Assembly: GCA_016715205.1 (NCBI GenBank)
Contig: JADKBC010000012.1
Span: forward strand, 40,279-104,278
DNA from: Holophaga sp.
GTDB lineage: Bacteria > Acidobacteriota > Holophagae > Holophagales > Holophagaceae
Length of the DNA stretch: 64,000 bases
Direction: 5' to 3'
Below, one piece after another: positions 37,905 through 46,560 of this stretch; position 1 is the stretch's first letter; each line of letters starts with the position of its first letter. Under the pieces are notes generated by a model. That model did no database searches. It was not told the DNA's origin and saw only the letters and a list, made by a program, of their open reading frames with translations. Both the position numbers and the translations under genes were made by a program.

Positions 37905-38541
37905 CCCACCCCTCCGCTGCTCGGAAGCTATGCCATGTCTCCCGGCCCAGGATTAGGTGATCGGACAAGGGAACACCCAAGCTTTCCCCAGCTGCACGAA
38001 GACGGCGGGTGAGCGCTATGTCTTCGGCAGAGGGGGTTGGATCACCCGATGGATGGTTGTGCCATGCCAACGCGCTGGTAGCGCCAAATCGCAGAGCTTC
38101 ACGGAAGAATTCACGAGGAGAAATCAACGTTCCTGTAGCAGTGCCTTTGCTGAGAATTCGTTCCGCAAGCAGCACCCCTTTTGCGTTGATGGCAAGAAGG
38201 CCGAAGACCTCTTCTGTGAGGCCGGTGCAACGAGGCAGCAAATAGGCTCCAGCAGATCGAGGTGACGTGATTCGTGGCTGTTCCTGGGTACCACGATTCA
38301 CGCGCCGGAGCAGTTCAGGGATGGCAGACACGCGAAAGGCCTCTCGTGCGGTGAGCCCCATCCCACGCAAATCCGCAGGACCAAGCTGAAGCATTCCACC
38401 CATGCCACCAGCGCGACCAAGAAGGGTGTCGGCGCGGTCATTATGATTGCGGCTTAGAAGGATGCTGAAGAGTTGAGCATCGGAAAGTTGGTCAAGGCCA
38501 TAGGTGGCGGCGGTTTCGGTGACACGGTTGGAATTGAGCAT
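37894..38541 (-). CDS. radC: RadC/JAB-domain protein
   Basis: From ATG 38541 (MLNSNRV) the protein has 215 residues; GGAG precedes it. An N-terminal helix-hairpin-helix-like part (LGPADLRGMGLTAREAF) is followed by the JAB metal-binding motif ALAWHNHPSGDPTPSAEDIALTRRL and VPLSDHLILG. RadC-like proteins are common in plasmids and integrative elements. Their role in DNA repair is disputed; a metalloprotease-like or nuclease function is suggested by the fold. It is flanked by two hairpin-T-run elements with identical stems. Confidence 0.88.
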   Translation of the reverse strand: MLNSNRVTETAATYGLDQLSDAQLFSILLSRNHNDRADTLLGRAGGMGGMLQLGPADLRGMGLTAREAFRVSAIPELLRRVNRGTQEQPRITSPRSAGAYLLPRCTGLTEEVFGLLAINAKGVLLAERILSKGTATGTLISPREFFREALRFGATSALAWHNHPSGDPTPSAEDIALTRRLRAAGESLGVPLSDHLILGRETWHSFRAAEGWDGQ

Positions 38542-38562
38542 GGTGACTCCAGATATGGAAAA

Positions 38563-38582
38563 GCCGGTCACAGTGGACCGGC
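38563..38582 (-). terminator. Hairpin plus T run before radC
   Basis: GCCGGTC (38563-38569) and GACCGGC (38576-38582) pair perfectly with a six-base loop, then TTTTCC on the minus strand. It lies 22 bases upstream of the radC start. The stem is the same as at 37712-37730. Confidence 0.7.
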
Positions 38583-38627
38583 GTGAGGTGATGGATGGAT
38601 GAGGCTGGTGGTTCTATGGGCGGGGCA

Positions 38628-39616
38628 TTATCTCGACACCATCGCCATCGCCGTATCAAACGCCTCCTGCTTGAACTCAGCCGCCCTGCCGAACAGGATG
38701 CTCTGTGTACGCCTGCTTTCATCCGTGGCCTGTCCTTTTGTCTTCATGTCGTAATCGGCGAACTCAACCATTGCATTCAGAGCCCACCAAGCCGTTCCAG
38801 CACACCCGGTAGATCAACGCCCATGCCGGTGTTCAGCCTCCCTTCGATGAGCTTGATCTTGTTCTCCATGATCGTTCGGCCACGGCCATCAGCCACATTC
38901 AGCGGATTTCCAATCATTTGTTCGAGATATTCGTCGATCCAGGCATCATCCACACGAACTGATGCGAGTTTGGCAAATTGATCCCCAGCGAGATCGAAGT
39001 GCTCCTTATATCGAAGCAGCACCATTGCAGCCATTTCGAGTTTCTGGCGCATGTTCGTGGTGTGACGAATCGAGATGACGCCTCGACTTCCTTTCAGAGC
39101 GAGGTTGAAGGTGTTGGAACACACGACACGAATTGCAGTCATCCGCACCTCGGTCTTCATCGTCCCGTCATGCGACGTTGTGCCCAATAGGTATTGCTCC
39201 ACGCCGTCTCCCGCAAGAGGAAAGAACACTTCAGGCAACTTTGCGAGCATCCAAACCTTCTCACCTTTACCAATGGCACCGGCAGTTTGCAGTTTTCCGC
39301 CTGATTCATTGAGCAAGATGTCGAAGAAGTCGAAAGCCTCTTTGTTCTGAAGCACTTCGTAGCCTTCACCAACGATTCCGAGCACATCTTGTGTATGGCC
39401 ATTGATGGTTGCGTAGGCTTCGGTGGGTTCAGTGAACCCTGGACCAAGATCTGATCGCAGGCGGTGAAGTTGCTCTTTCGTGACGGGGTAATCCAGACGA
39501 GCGGCGGAGATGGCTTCAGCACTGGTGAATTCGTTTTCGAATTGAACGCCCAATTTGTGCCATGGACGCTGGCCGGTGTTGGCCATGGTGTTGCGGTAGA
39601 GGGAATGTGAACACAT
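38628..39616 (-). CDS. DUF932 (phage/plasmid-like TIGR03299-type) protein, one frameshift
   Basis: From ATG 39616 the body reads RPWHKLGVQFENEFTSAEA, VWMLAKLPEVF, VVCSNTFNLAL and IRHTTNMRQKLEMA, all DUF932 features. The frame ends at 38777, but the adjacent one continues GTAWWALNAMVEFADYDMK and ILFGRAAEFKQEAF to TAA 38628, exactly the expected C-terminus. One missing G near 38802 explains the break. The whole protein is about 328 residues. The family is typical of plasmids and phages; some members are near anti-restriction genes. The function is unknown. Confidence 0.82.
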
Positions 39617-39639
39617 GTGATTCCTTTCAATATGAAAAA

Positions 39640-39657
39640 GCCCCCGATGAAGGGGGC
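39640..39657 (-). terminator. Hairpin plus T run before the DUF932 gene
   Basis: GCCCCC (39640-39645) pairs with GGGGGC (39652-39657) around a six-base loop, followed on the minus strand by TTTTTC. It lies 24 bases upstream of the DUF932 start. Confidence 0.7.
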
Positions 39658-39684
39658 GAAAGTGATTGGTGAATCGGTTGTGGA

Positions 39685-39780
39685 TCAATTCACAGCGATT
39701 TGAACCAAGGCCCAATTCAACAGCACAGTCATCACCATGCGCAGAGCCTCCAGAACTAGACTGACAATGCCTTCGAGCAT
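39685..39780 (-). CDS. 31-residue hydrophobic peptide
   Basis: ATG 39780 has GGAGG five bases upstream. The product begins MLEGIVSLVLEALRMVMT and continues LLNWALVQIAVN: an amphipathic or membrane helix with few charges. A hairpin with a T run stands directly before its ribosome site and another after its stop, so the peptide has its own transcript unit or is insulated from the neighbours. Such peptides resemble type I toxins in size, but no antisense RNA can be shown. Confidence 0.5.
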   Translation of the reverse strand: MLEGIVSLVLEALRMVMTVLLNWALVQIAVN

Positions 39781-39798
39781 GTTTTCCTCCATGAAAAA

Positions 39799-39817
39799 GC
39801 CCACCGGAATTGTGGGC
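39799..39817 (-). terminator. Hairpin plus T run before the 31-residue peptide gene
   Basis: GCCCAC (39799-39804) pairs with GTGGGC (39812-39817), loop of seven, followed by TTTTTC on the minus strand. The ribosome site of the peptide gene starts within ten bases. Confidence 0.65.
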
Positions 39818-39989
39818 TGGGGTTCAGGAGACTTATAACGGAGGATGGGACGGATTTGCAGGGAGTTGCCTCCCTGAAAGCCACTACCCAAAGGAGGTGC
39901 TTCAGGGAAATTGTTCGTCAAAGTCCTTGGTTGGGCGCCTGTGGGCGGGACTGCTATTCCCGAAAAACTTTTCCGAAGTCCCAAAACGA

Positions 39990-40023
39990 AGAAGGACCAT
40001 AACCGTTAAGTTATGGCCCTTCT
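39990..40023. terminator. Long hairpin at the right end of the element
   Basis: AGAAGG-CCATAAC (39990-40003) pairs with GTTATGG-CCTTCT (40010-40023), thirteen pairs with one mismatch and a six-base loop. It stands ten bases from the tRNA 3' half, so it could be a border structure or a terminator for transcription entering or leaving the element. Confidence 0.6.
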
Positions 40024-40032
40024 AGGGTTGCT

Positions 40033-40088
40033 TGCTCGGCGCGAGAAGATTCGAACTTCCGACCCCTTCCACCCCAAGGTGGTCAGGT
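40033..40088 (-). tRNA. tRNA-Pro (GGG) 3' half, partial; probable attachment site remnant
   Basis: On the minus strand the bases read CCTTGGGGTGG (anticodon loop with GGG), a variable part, GTCGGAAGTTCGAATCTTC (T stem and loop) and CGCGCCGA (3' acceptor strand with discriminator). The 5' half is absent: the sequence upstream is a pnp fragment. Mobile elements that insert in tRNA genes carry exactly this 3' part as attachment core, so it marks a former element border. It should not give a working tRNA. Confidence 0.55.
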
Positions 40089-40097
40089 TTTAGTTCG

Positions 40098-40483
40098 TCT
40101 CGCGTATCCCGGGACGGGATACCGAGAAGATGGTCGAGTGCGGCGCCTTCGTGACCATCCTCCCCGGCCTCGACGGACTGCTGCCCCCGTCAATGCATGC
40201 GTTGCCCGGGATCTATGGTCACGTCAGCGAGCTGGCCCACCACCGCGTGGCCAACCCCGCCGACGAAGTGAGCGAAGGCCAGGAAGTCATGGTCAAGTGC
40301 ATCGGCATCGACGAGAAGAGCGGCAAGATCAAGCTCAGCCGCAAGGCCCTCATCCCCAAGCCCGAGGGCGCCGGCGCCGAACCCGAAGGTGATGCCCCCC
40401 CGCCCAGGATGACCGGCCCCGCCGGCCTCGGCCTCCTCGGCGGTCCTAAAATCACCAAGGTCGTCAGCACTCAACCCAAATAA
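40098..40483 (+). pseudogene. pnp: 3' fragment of polynucleotide phosphorylase (S1 domain)
   Basis: The frame reads VECGAFVTILPGLDGLLP, then GHVSELAHHRVANPADEVSEGQEVMVKCIGID and GKIKLSRKALIPKPEG, the S1 RNA-binding end of PNPase with its Gly/Pro-rich tail, to TAA 40483. No RNase PH or KH domain precedes it; the tRNA half does. A second, internal pnp fragment lies at 42596-43195. PNPase degrades RNA 3' to 5'; this piece alone cannot. Confidence 0.8.
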
Positions 40484-40576
40484 TGGGAACGGGCCCGCAC
40501 CGGGCCTCGTTCTTAGTTCTGTGATGCCTCAATACCAAGATCCCCGGTTAGCCTGGAAGGAGGGGGAGTTCTTGCA

Positions 40577-41449
40577 ATGAAAGTGCTTGTCATTGGCTCA
40601 TCCGGCTTCATTGGCCAAGCCTTGGTCTCCAGGCTGCTGGCCGAAGGGCACGATGTGGAAGCCTGGGACCGCCGAGAAGGTGATGCTAGGCCCGGCCTCA
40701 CCATGCGCACTGTGGACCTGCTAGGCCCCGCCCCCCTTCCTAGGCCAGAGGGTCGGCCTTGGGAAGCTGCCTTCCATCTGGCCGCCCATGCTGTCCCTGG
40801 CATAACCTGGACTCGAGAGCTGGTGATGCAGAACCTCGCCATGACTGCGCGGGTTTTCGACCACCTAGCCGAGCATGCCCCCGGCTGCCGGGCCATCTTC
40901 ACCTCCAGCGCCTTCGTGTACGGGCCCACTCGCGAACTATTACGCGAAGATGCCGCCCTCAGCTCCATTCATCCCTATGCCCTTTCGAAGCAACTTGGTG
41001 AGGCCTGGGCCTTGAGTCGTCGAAACGATCTTCTGGTCTTCGTGGTCCGTCCCTTCAATCAGATCGGACCTGGGATGCCCCCAGGCCTCCTGCTACCCGA
41101 CCTGCTCACCCGGATACGTTTGGGCGAGGCTCCTATCCTGATGCGGGGGCGAAACGACCTCCGAGACTTTCTCGATTGGCGAGACGCCATGGATGCCTAC
41201 CTGACACTGCTCACCGTGGACGCCCCCAGTGGACGCATTTGGAATCTGTGCTCCGGTAGGGCCACCTCGGTATTGGAACTCGCCCAGGAGGTCCTGGATG
41301 TCTTGCGTTTGCCCGTGGCCGTCAGCTTCACGGATCCCACTCACGAGGCCTTGGTGGGCGATCCAACCCGCCTGATGGGAGACACAGGTTGGAAACCTCG
41401 GCGCAGCCTGAGGAATACCGTCGAGGCCATCCTCAAGGCATCAACCTAA
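40577..41449 (+). CDS. rmd: NAD-dependent epimerase/reductase, probably GDP-4-keto-6-deoxy-mannose reductase
   Basis: The 290-residue SDR enzyme has VLVIGSSGFIGQALVSRLL for NAD(P), SSAFVYGPTRE with the catalytic Ser, the Tyr-Lys pair in YALSKQLGE, VVRPFNQIGPGM, and GDPTRLMGDTGWKPRRSL, a tail common in Rmd. GDP-mannose dehydratase (gmd) follows 90 bases downstream, so together they should make GDP-D-rhamnose. A 4-reductase of related specificity (GDP-talose or fucose type) remains possible. GGAGG stands before ATG 40577. Confidence 0.78.
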   Translation: MKVLVIGSSGFIGQALVSRLLAEGHDVEAWDRREGDARPGLTMRTVDLLGPAPLPRPEGRPWEAAFHLAAHAVPGITWTRELVMQNLAMTARVFDHLAEHAPGCRAIFTSSAFVYGPTRELLREDAALSSIHPYALSKQLGEAWALSRRNDLLVFVVRPFNQIGPGMPPGLLLPDLLTRIRLGEAPILMRGRNDLRDFLDWRDAMDAYLTLLTVDAPSGRIWNLCSGRATSVLELAQEVLDVLRLPVAVSFTDPTHEALVGDPTRLMGDTGWKPRRSLRNTVEAILKAST

Positions 41450-41538
41450 CGTGTCACCCATTCCTTGGACTTGAAGGTTGGGAACTATATGCCAGTCGGA
41501 TAAACTTATCTGCTTGCATGTTTTGGTTTGGAGTCTTC

Positions 41539-42582
41539 ATGACAAAAACGGCCTTGATTACGGGCGTGACCGGCCAGGACGGCAGCTATCTGGCTGAACT
41601 GCTGCTGTCCAAGGGTTACCAGGTCCACGGCATCGTGCGCCGGTCCAGCCTCTTCAACACCGACCGCATCGACCACCTGCATGTGGGCGAGGTTCCGAAT
41701 TCGAATTTCTTCCTGCATTACGGTGATTTGTCAGATGCCGGTGCTCTGCGGAATGTACTCGACGATGTCAACCCCGACGAGGTCTACAACCTGGGCGCCC
41801 AGAGCCATGTACGCGTGAGCTTCGACCAGCCCGAGTACACGGTGGATGTCGTGGGCGTGGGCGTCATCCGCCTGCTCGAGGCTATCCGCAGCTACATGAA
41901 GCACAGCGGCAAGACCGTCCGGTTCTACCAGGCCAGCAGCTCCGAGATGTTTGGCAGCGCCAAGCCCAGGCAGCACGAGGGCACTCGCTTCGAGCCTCGC
42001 AGCCCCTATGCTTGCGCCAAGGTCTACGCCCACTACCAGGTGATCAACCATCGGGAGAGCTACGGCCTCTTCGCCTGCAATGGCATCCTCTTCAACCACG
42101 AAAGCCCCCGGCGTGGCGAGACCTTCGTGACCCGAAAAATCACTCGGGCCGCCACCCGGATCAAGCTGGGCATGCAAGATAAGCTGTTCCTCGGCAACCT
42201 CGACGCCAAGCGCGACTGGGGCTTCGCGGGCGATTACGTAGATGCCATGTGGCGCATGCTCCAGCAGGACGCCCCGGATGACTACGTGGTGGCCACGGGC
42301 GAGGCCATCACCATTCGCGACTTCCTCGGCCTCACCTTCGGGCGCCTGGATCTGGACTGGCAGAAGCATGTGGAGATCGATCCCCGCTACTTCCGCCCGG
42401 CCGAGGTGGATCATCTTGAAGGCGACCCCTCCAAGAGCCGCCGCATCCTGGGCTGGGAGCCCAAGACCGACATCCGCACCTTGGCGGCCATGATGGTGGA
42501 TTCCGATCTCAAGCTGGCCCAGAAGGAGTTGGTGCTGCGGGAAGCCGGCCATGCCGAGGCTCCGCGCGCCGGGTACCGCTGA
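41539..42582 (+). CDS. gmd: GDP-mannose 4,6-dehydratase
   Basis: From ATG 41539 the product has 347 residues. KTALITGVTGQDGSYLAELLL, VHGIVRRSSLFNTDRIDHL, NLGAQSHVRVSFDQPEYT, QASSSEMFGSA with catalytic Ser, the Tyr-Lys part SPYACAKVYAHY, and GILFNHESPRRGETFVTRK are all Gmd signatures. It converts GDP-mannose to GDP-4-keto-6-deoxymannose, the precursor for GDP-rhamnose or GDP-fucose in surface polysaccharide. The start with a weak ribosome site replaces an in-frame extension to 41389 that overlaps rmd. Confidence 0.95.
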   Translation: MTKTALITGVTGQDGSYLAELLLSKGYQVHGIVRRSSLFNTDRIDHLHVGEVPNSNFFLHYGDLSDAGALRNVLDDVNPDEVYNLGAQSHVRVSFDQPEYTVDVVGVGVIRLLEAIRSYMKHSGKTVRFYQASSSEMFGSAKPRQHEGTRFEPRSPYACAKVYAHYQVINHRESYGLFACNGILFNHESPRRGETFVTRKITRAATRIKLGMQDKLFLGNLDAKRDWGFAGDYVDAMWRMLQQDAPDDYVVATGEAITIRDFLGLTFGRLDLDWQKHVEIDPRYFRPAEVDHLEGDPSKSRRILGWEPKTDIRTLAAMMVDSDLKLAQKELVLREAGHAEAPRAGYR

Positions 42583-42595
42583 TCCCTTGAATTTG

Positions 42596-43195
42596 ATAAA
42601 GGAAGTGCTGGAAGCCGACATGGGCAAGGCCCTGGCCTTCGGTAAGGAGCAGATCAAGGCCCTCGTCAAGCTGCAGAAGGATCTGCAGGCAAAGGTGGGC
42701 AAGCCCAAGGTCGCCGTCGTCAAGGCAGTGCGCAACGACGCCCTCTATACCCAGGTGCAGACCGCCTTCGCCGAGAAGCCCGAGATGAAGAAGGACCTGG
42801 TGGCCTGCTTCGGCGAGCTGAAGGAAACCCTCTTCCGCAACGCCATTCTCAAACAGGGCGTGCGTCTGGATGGCCGCAAGACCGACCAGATCCGCCCCCT
42901 CAACATCGAGATCGGCGTGCTCCCCGCAGCCCACGGCAGCTGCCTCTTCACCCGCAGCGAAACCCAGGCCCTGGTCACCACCACCCTGAGGACCATCAAC
43001 AACACCCAGATCATCGTCGGCCTGGAAGAGGATTACCGCAAGAAGATCTACCTGCACTAAAACTGCCCTGGCTACAGCGTGGGCGAGTGCAAGCCCAACC
43101 CGCGGGCCCGGCCGCCGCAAGATCGGCCACGGCATGCTGGTGGAGCGCTCGATCTTTGCAGTGTTCCCCACCCCCGAAGAGAACCCCTACCGCTG
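42596..43195 (+). pseudogene. pnp: Internal fragment of polynucleotide phosphorylase
   Basis: The frame starts within the helical domain (KEVLEADMGKALAFGKEQIK) and runs into RNase PH domain 2 (LKQGVRLDGRKTDQIRPL, LFTRSETQALVTTTL). A TAC to TAA change at about 43058 (after KIYLH), and a shift near 43100, precede KIGHGMLVERSIFAVFPTPEENPY. The match ends at about 43195, where rmlD sequence begins on the opposite strand. Both ends are abrupt. With the S1 fragment at 40098-40483, pnp pieces stand in reversed order around rmd-gmd. Confidence 0.8.
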
Positions 43196-43427
43196 TGCCG
43201 TTGATGAGGAGAGCCGTTTCGGCCTCGGATTCGCAACGATCCACCTGGGTGAAGGCGCCACAGTTGATGACCACGTCGGGTCTCACCTGGGCCACCACCT
43301 GATGGATGGAGTCGCGACGGCTCAGATCCAGGTCCGCTTCATCCGGCAGGATGAGGTCGTGCTCCGTCCAAGTCTGACGAATGACCCGGACCAGCTGACC
43401 GGCGCCGCCTGTGACCAGTACCCGCAT
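43196..43427 (-). pseudogene. rmlD: 5' fragment of dTDP-4-dehydrorhamnose reductase
   Basis: From ATG 43427 the frame reads MRVLVTGGAGQLVRVIRQ, then LDLSRRDSIHQVVAQVRPDVVINCGAFTQVDRCE and ALLINGTA, the RmlD N-terminus with the NADPH fold. After about 77 residues it passes into antisense pnp sequence, so the catalytic YGxxK and substrate parts are missing. It overlaps the rmlC stop (TGATG), as in an intact rml operon. dTDP-rhamnose synthesis would need another rmlD copy. Confidence 0.78.
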
Positions 43428-43926
43428 CAGAGGTGCGCCCTGCGGGCCCGTTCGTCCTTCACGAAGGGATTCTCGGGATCATCCTCGTGGCGGATCTCAT
43501 CAATGGGATGCCGCTTCCTCTCGTCCATAAACAGCTTATTGTAGCAGTTCACCACCAGGCCCGGCTCGTGGCTGATGCAGCGGTAGCAGTGCACCACGCC
43601 GATAGGTACGATGACCAACCCCGGGTTGTTGATGCCCATCACCACTTCCATGCGATTCAGGTAGGGGGGCTGTCCTTGCGGTTATCCCAGAGGGTGACCT
43701 TGAAGTTCCCGGGGCCGAACCAGCAGAAGAGGTCCGCCTGGTCCACATGCTCATGGGGCCCGCGCAGCACCATGGGGAGGGTGACACTCACGTAGGCCAT
43801 GGCCGGATGGAACTCTGCCTCCATCTCATCGTGTCGGAATATCTCCGTGAGCCAGCCCCGCTCATCCACGAACTTGCGGAAGGCGGTGACCTTGACGCCC
43901 TCGATGGGGCCCTTGCTAAACTCCAT
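43427..43926 (-). CDS. rmlC: dTDP-4-dehydrorhamnose 3,5-epimerase, one frameshift
   Basis: The N-terminal part (GVKVTAFRKFVDERGWLTEIFR, AYVSVTLPMVLRGPHEHVDQADLF) and the C-terminal part (LNRMEVVMGINNPGLVIVPIGVVHCYR) are cupin-type RmlC pieces in two frames. The join is at a run of six C on the minus strand (43664-43669); seven would restore the frame, giving about 166 residues. His in HEHVDQ corresponds to the catalytic region. The gene overlaps rmlA and rmlD by one base each. Confidence 0.85.
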
Positions 43927-44668
43927 CAGATTTTCCTCGCAATGTCAGGGAAGGGCATGGCCTCCTTCAGGGCCAACTCATTGGCCCGGGCTAGGCTGGG
44001 GTAGGTGCCGGCATCCGACCACCACCCTTGGAAGGTGCCGAAGGTCATCTGGCCCCGCTCGATGTAGGCGTTGTTGACGTCGGTGATCTCCATCTCACCT
44101 CGGCCCGAGGGCTTCTGCTGGCGGATGATGTCGAAGACCTGGCCATCGTAGAAGTAGATGCCGGTGACCGAGAGGTTCGACTTGGGGTGCTTGGGTTTCT
44201 CCTCGATGCCCACCACTTTCCCACCGCTGACTTCGGCCACGCCGAAGCGGTGGGGATCCTCCACCGGCTTGAGCATGATGCGGGCGCCCTGCCCCTGGGA
44301 CCGGTAAGCCGCCACCTCAGTTTCCAGCGAATCCTGGAAGATGTTGTCGCCGAGGATGACGCAGAGCCTATCACTCGATGCGAAGTTCTCCGCCAGGGCC
44401 AGGGCCTGGGAGATGCCGCCGGCCTCATCCTGCACCTTGTAAGTGAACCGGCACCCGAAATCCTTACCGGACCCTAGGCTGCCCACCACATCACCCATGT
44501 GCTCGGTGCCGGTGACGATGGCGATTTCCTCAATCCCAGCCTGCTTCAATTTCCAAACCGGATGCCAGATCATCGGCGCATAACCCACTGGCAGCAGATG
44601 TTTGTTGGTCACCTGGTCAAGGGGAACAGGCGCGAACCTGTGCCCCCAGCGAGAACAACACCTCTCAT
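43926..44668 (-). CDS. rmlA: Glucose-1-phosphate thymidylyltransferase, one frameshift near the start
   Basis: ATG 44668 starts MRGVVLAGGTGSRLFPLT, the nucleotide-binding loop; the frame is then lost at about 44611 and resumes TNKHLLPVGYAPMIWHPV, one A missing from an AAG codon. The rest is normal: VILGDNIFQDSLE, GVAEVSGGKVVGIEEKP, VTGIYFYDGQVFDII, GWWSDAGTYPSLARAN. About 247 residues when restored. It makes dTDP-glucose from glucose-1-phosphate and dTTP. No rmlB is in the window. Confidence 0.88.
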
Positions 44669-44979
44669 GTCATGACTCCAGAAAACGAATTCAGTCAGAT
44701 GGACCAAAGCCAAGCATGACGCTGTTCCGATCTGGAATCCAGGCCAACCGCTAGGGTCGCATCATTTGAGCGACAGCCTTCCAGGTGATGAGGAGAACAC
44801 CAAGATGGTTCCGCATGCCCTTCAAGCCCTGAGTCTGGCCCGTCCTGATTACAGTTAAAGGGGAGCGCGATCTATAGAAAGGTAGGAACGGGATGATTCT
44901 CCCGCGTGGTATTCTCTATTACCCTACTCCCGTTCCAAGCCACGATTTCAAGTCGGGACGGCCCTTAAGGAAAAATTTC
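44669..44979. promoter_or_regulatory. Divergent intergenic region between rmlA and the methyltransferase operon
   Basis: The 311 bases hold no gene. GGAACGGG (44885-44892) and CCCGTTCC (44929-44936) form an inverted repeat 44 bases upstream of the small protein gene, a possible leader hairpin. Promoters for both directions are expected here, but I could not place boxes reliably. Confidence 0.4.
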
Positions 44980-45129
44980 ATGTACATCGACCCCGGTTCA
45001 GGCTCCATGCTCGCTCAGGTGATCATCGCCTCGGCCCTTGGGTTATTGATTGCCCTCCGCAGATCCATCGTTTCTATCTTTTCGCGTTTCCGATCGGGGC
45101 CCCGGTCACCCAGAGACGGGAAAGCCTAG
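44980..45129 (+). CDS. Small membrane protein of the MYIDPGSGS type
   Basis: The 49-residue product begins MYIDPGSGSMLAQVI, with one membrane helix and a basic tail. I know this start from short proteins encoded before polysaccharide genes in several phyla; the role is unknown. AAGG upstream supports ATG 44980 over the longer frame. The next gene starts with GTG two bases after its stop. Confidence 0.65.
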   Translation: MYIDPGSGSMLAQVIIASALGLLIALRRSIVSIFSRFRSGPRSPRDGKA

Positions 45130-45130
45130 G

Positions 45131-46560
45131 GTGATTAGGCCCTCGTTCAGGGATCCCCAAGGCCGTACTTGGATCGGCCCAGATTCGGTTCTACGCGCCG
45201 CCTGGAGCGACATTCCCACGCCTGCGCCGGGACAAGATCCGGCTCAGGAATCGCTGGGCCACCTCATCCAGGCCTTTCAAACCGAGGGTCGGTGGATCCC
45301 TGCTACGCCCGTGGATCCGGCCTCCCTTGTTGAGTTCCTTGATCCCTCCCAGCCACTGCCCAGCCGGGCCTGGGCCCATCCCCGCCTCTTCTTCCCCAGC
45401 TACGCCCATGAATGGGCCCCGGCCATGCTCCACCAGGCGGCCAAGCTCACCCTTGAACTCAATGAGCGGCTGTTGGAAGCAGGCTGGGAACTGAAGGACG
45501 CCACCCCCACCAACATCCTGTTCGATGGCCCCCACCCCATCTTTGTTGATCACCTCAGCCCTTCACTCCGCCGCCCCGGACACATGGGCTGGACAGCCTA
45601 CGGTCAGTTCATCCGTAATTTCCTGGTGCCGCTTTGCCTGCATCGGCTCAGGGGCCTGCCCTTGGCTTGGCTCCACCTGGCCCGCCGTGACGGTATTTCA
45701 CCCGAGGACGCCAGTCTACAGCTGGGCCTAGTCGACCGGCTGCGGCCGTCGGTGTTAGGCCTCATCACCCTGCCGGCCCTCCTGGCCCGCCGCCAGGGCC
45801 CCGCCCCTGCTCAGGGATTGAGGGTCTGGAAAGACGGGGATGAGTTCATCGGGCGTACCATCACTGCCCGCCTGCTCAAGGGCCTTCACAAACGACTGGG
45901 CCGTTGGGCACCCCCAGTTGCCGATGCCACGCTCTGGTTCAATTACGATCAGGCGGGGGAAAGCTACACCCCTGAAGGCGTCATGGCTAAGGAGGCCTTC
46001 ATCCAACGGGCCCTGGACGACTGCCGCCCCAAGACCGTGCTCGACCTGGGTTGCAACACGGGGCGTTATTCCAGGCTCGCCGCCCGAGCGGGAGCCCGCG
46101 TTGTCGCCGTGGATGGAGACCCCACCTGCATCGACCACCTATGGCATGAGGCTCAGACCAAGGGCCTAGACATCCTGCCCCTAGTCATGGACCTGGGTCG
46201 GCCATCTCCCGCCCTGGGTTGGGAGAACAGTGAAGAGGCCCCCTTCCTGGAACGAACCGAAGGCCGCTTCGAGATGGTCTTTGCCCTCGCCCTGATCCAC
46301 CACCTGCTGGTGCGCGAAAGGATCCCCCTTGACCGAATCGCTGCTTACCTTGCTAGGCAGACCACCCGCTGGGCGGCATTTTGAATGGGTGCCCCTTGAA
46401 GACCCTCAGTTTGAGCGATTGGCTGGGCCCCAACAGGTCATTATATGAAGGGCTCACTGTAAGCAATTTCGAGTCCGCCTTTGCCCCACATTTCCAAATT
46501 TGCAAGACCTTGGCCATACCGCAGTCCCAAAGAATTTTGTTTTTCATGGAAAAACGTTAA
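45131..46560 (+). CDS. Kinase-like/SAM-methyltransferase fusion protein, two frameshifts near the end
   Basis: Starting at GTG 45131 (VIRPSFRDPQG), the first half contains WELKDATPTNILFDGPHPIFVDH, much like the catalytic and metal loops (DxxxxN, then D) of aminoglycoside-phosphotransferase-type kinases. The second half is a class I methyltransferase (TVLDLGCNTGRYSRLAARAGARVVAVDGD). The frame stops at 46384, but two one-base corrections (near 46378 at TTTT and near 46433 at CCCC) extend it through FEWVPLEDPQFERLAGP and LYEGLT to TAA 46560. About 476 residues. It probably modifies a surface polysaccharide or its precursor. The stop overlaps the next start (TAATG). Confidence 0.72.
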
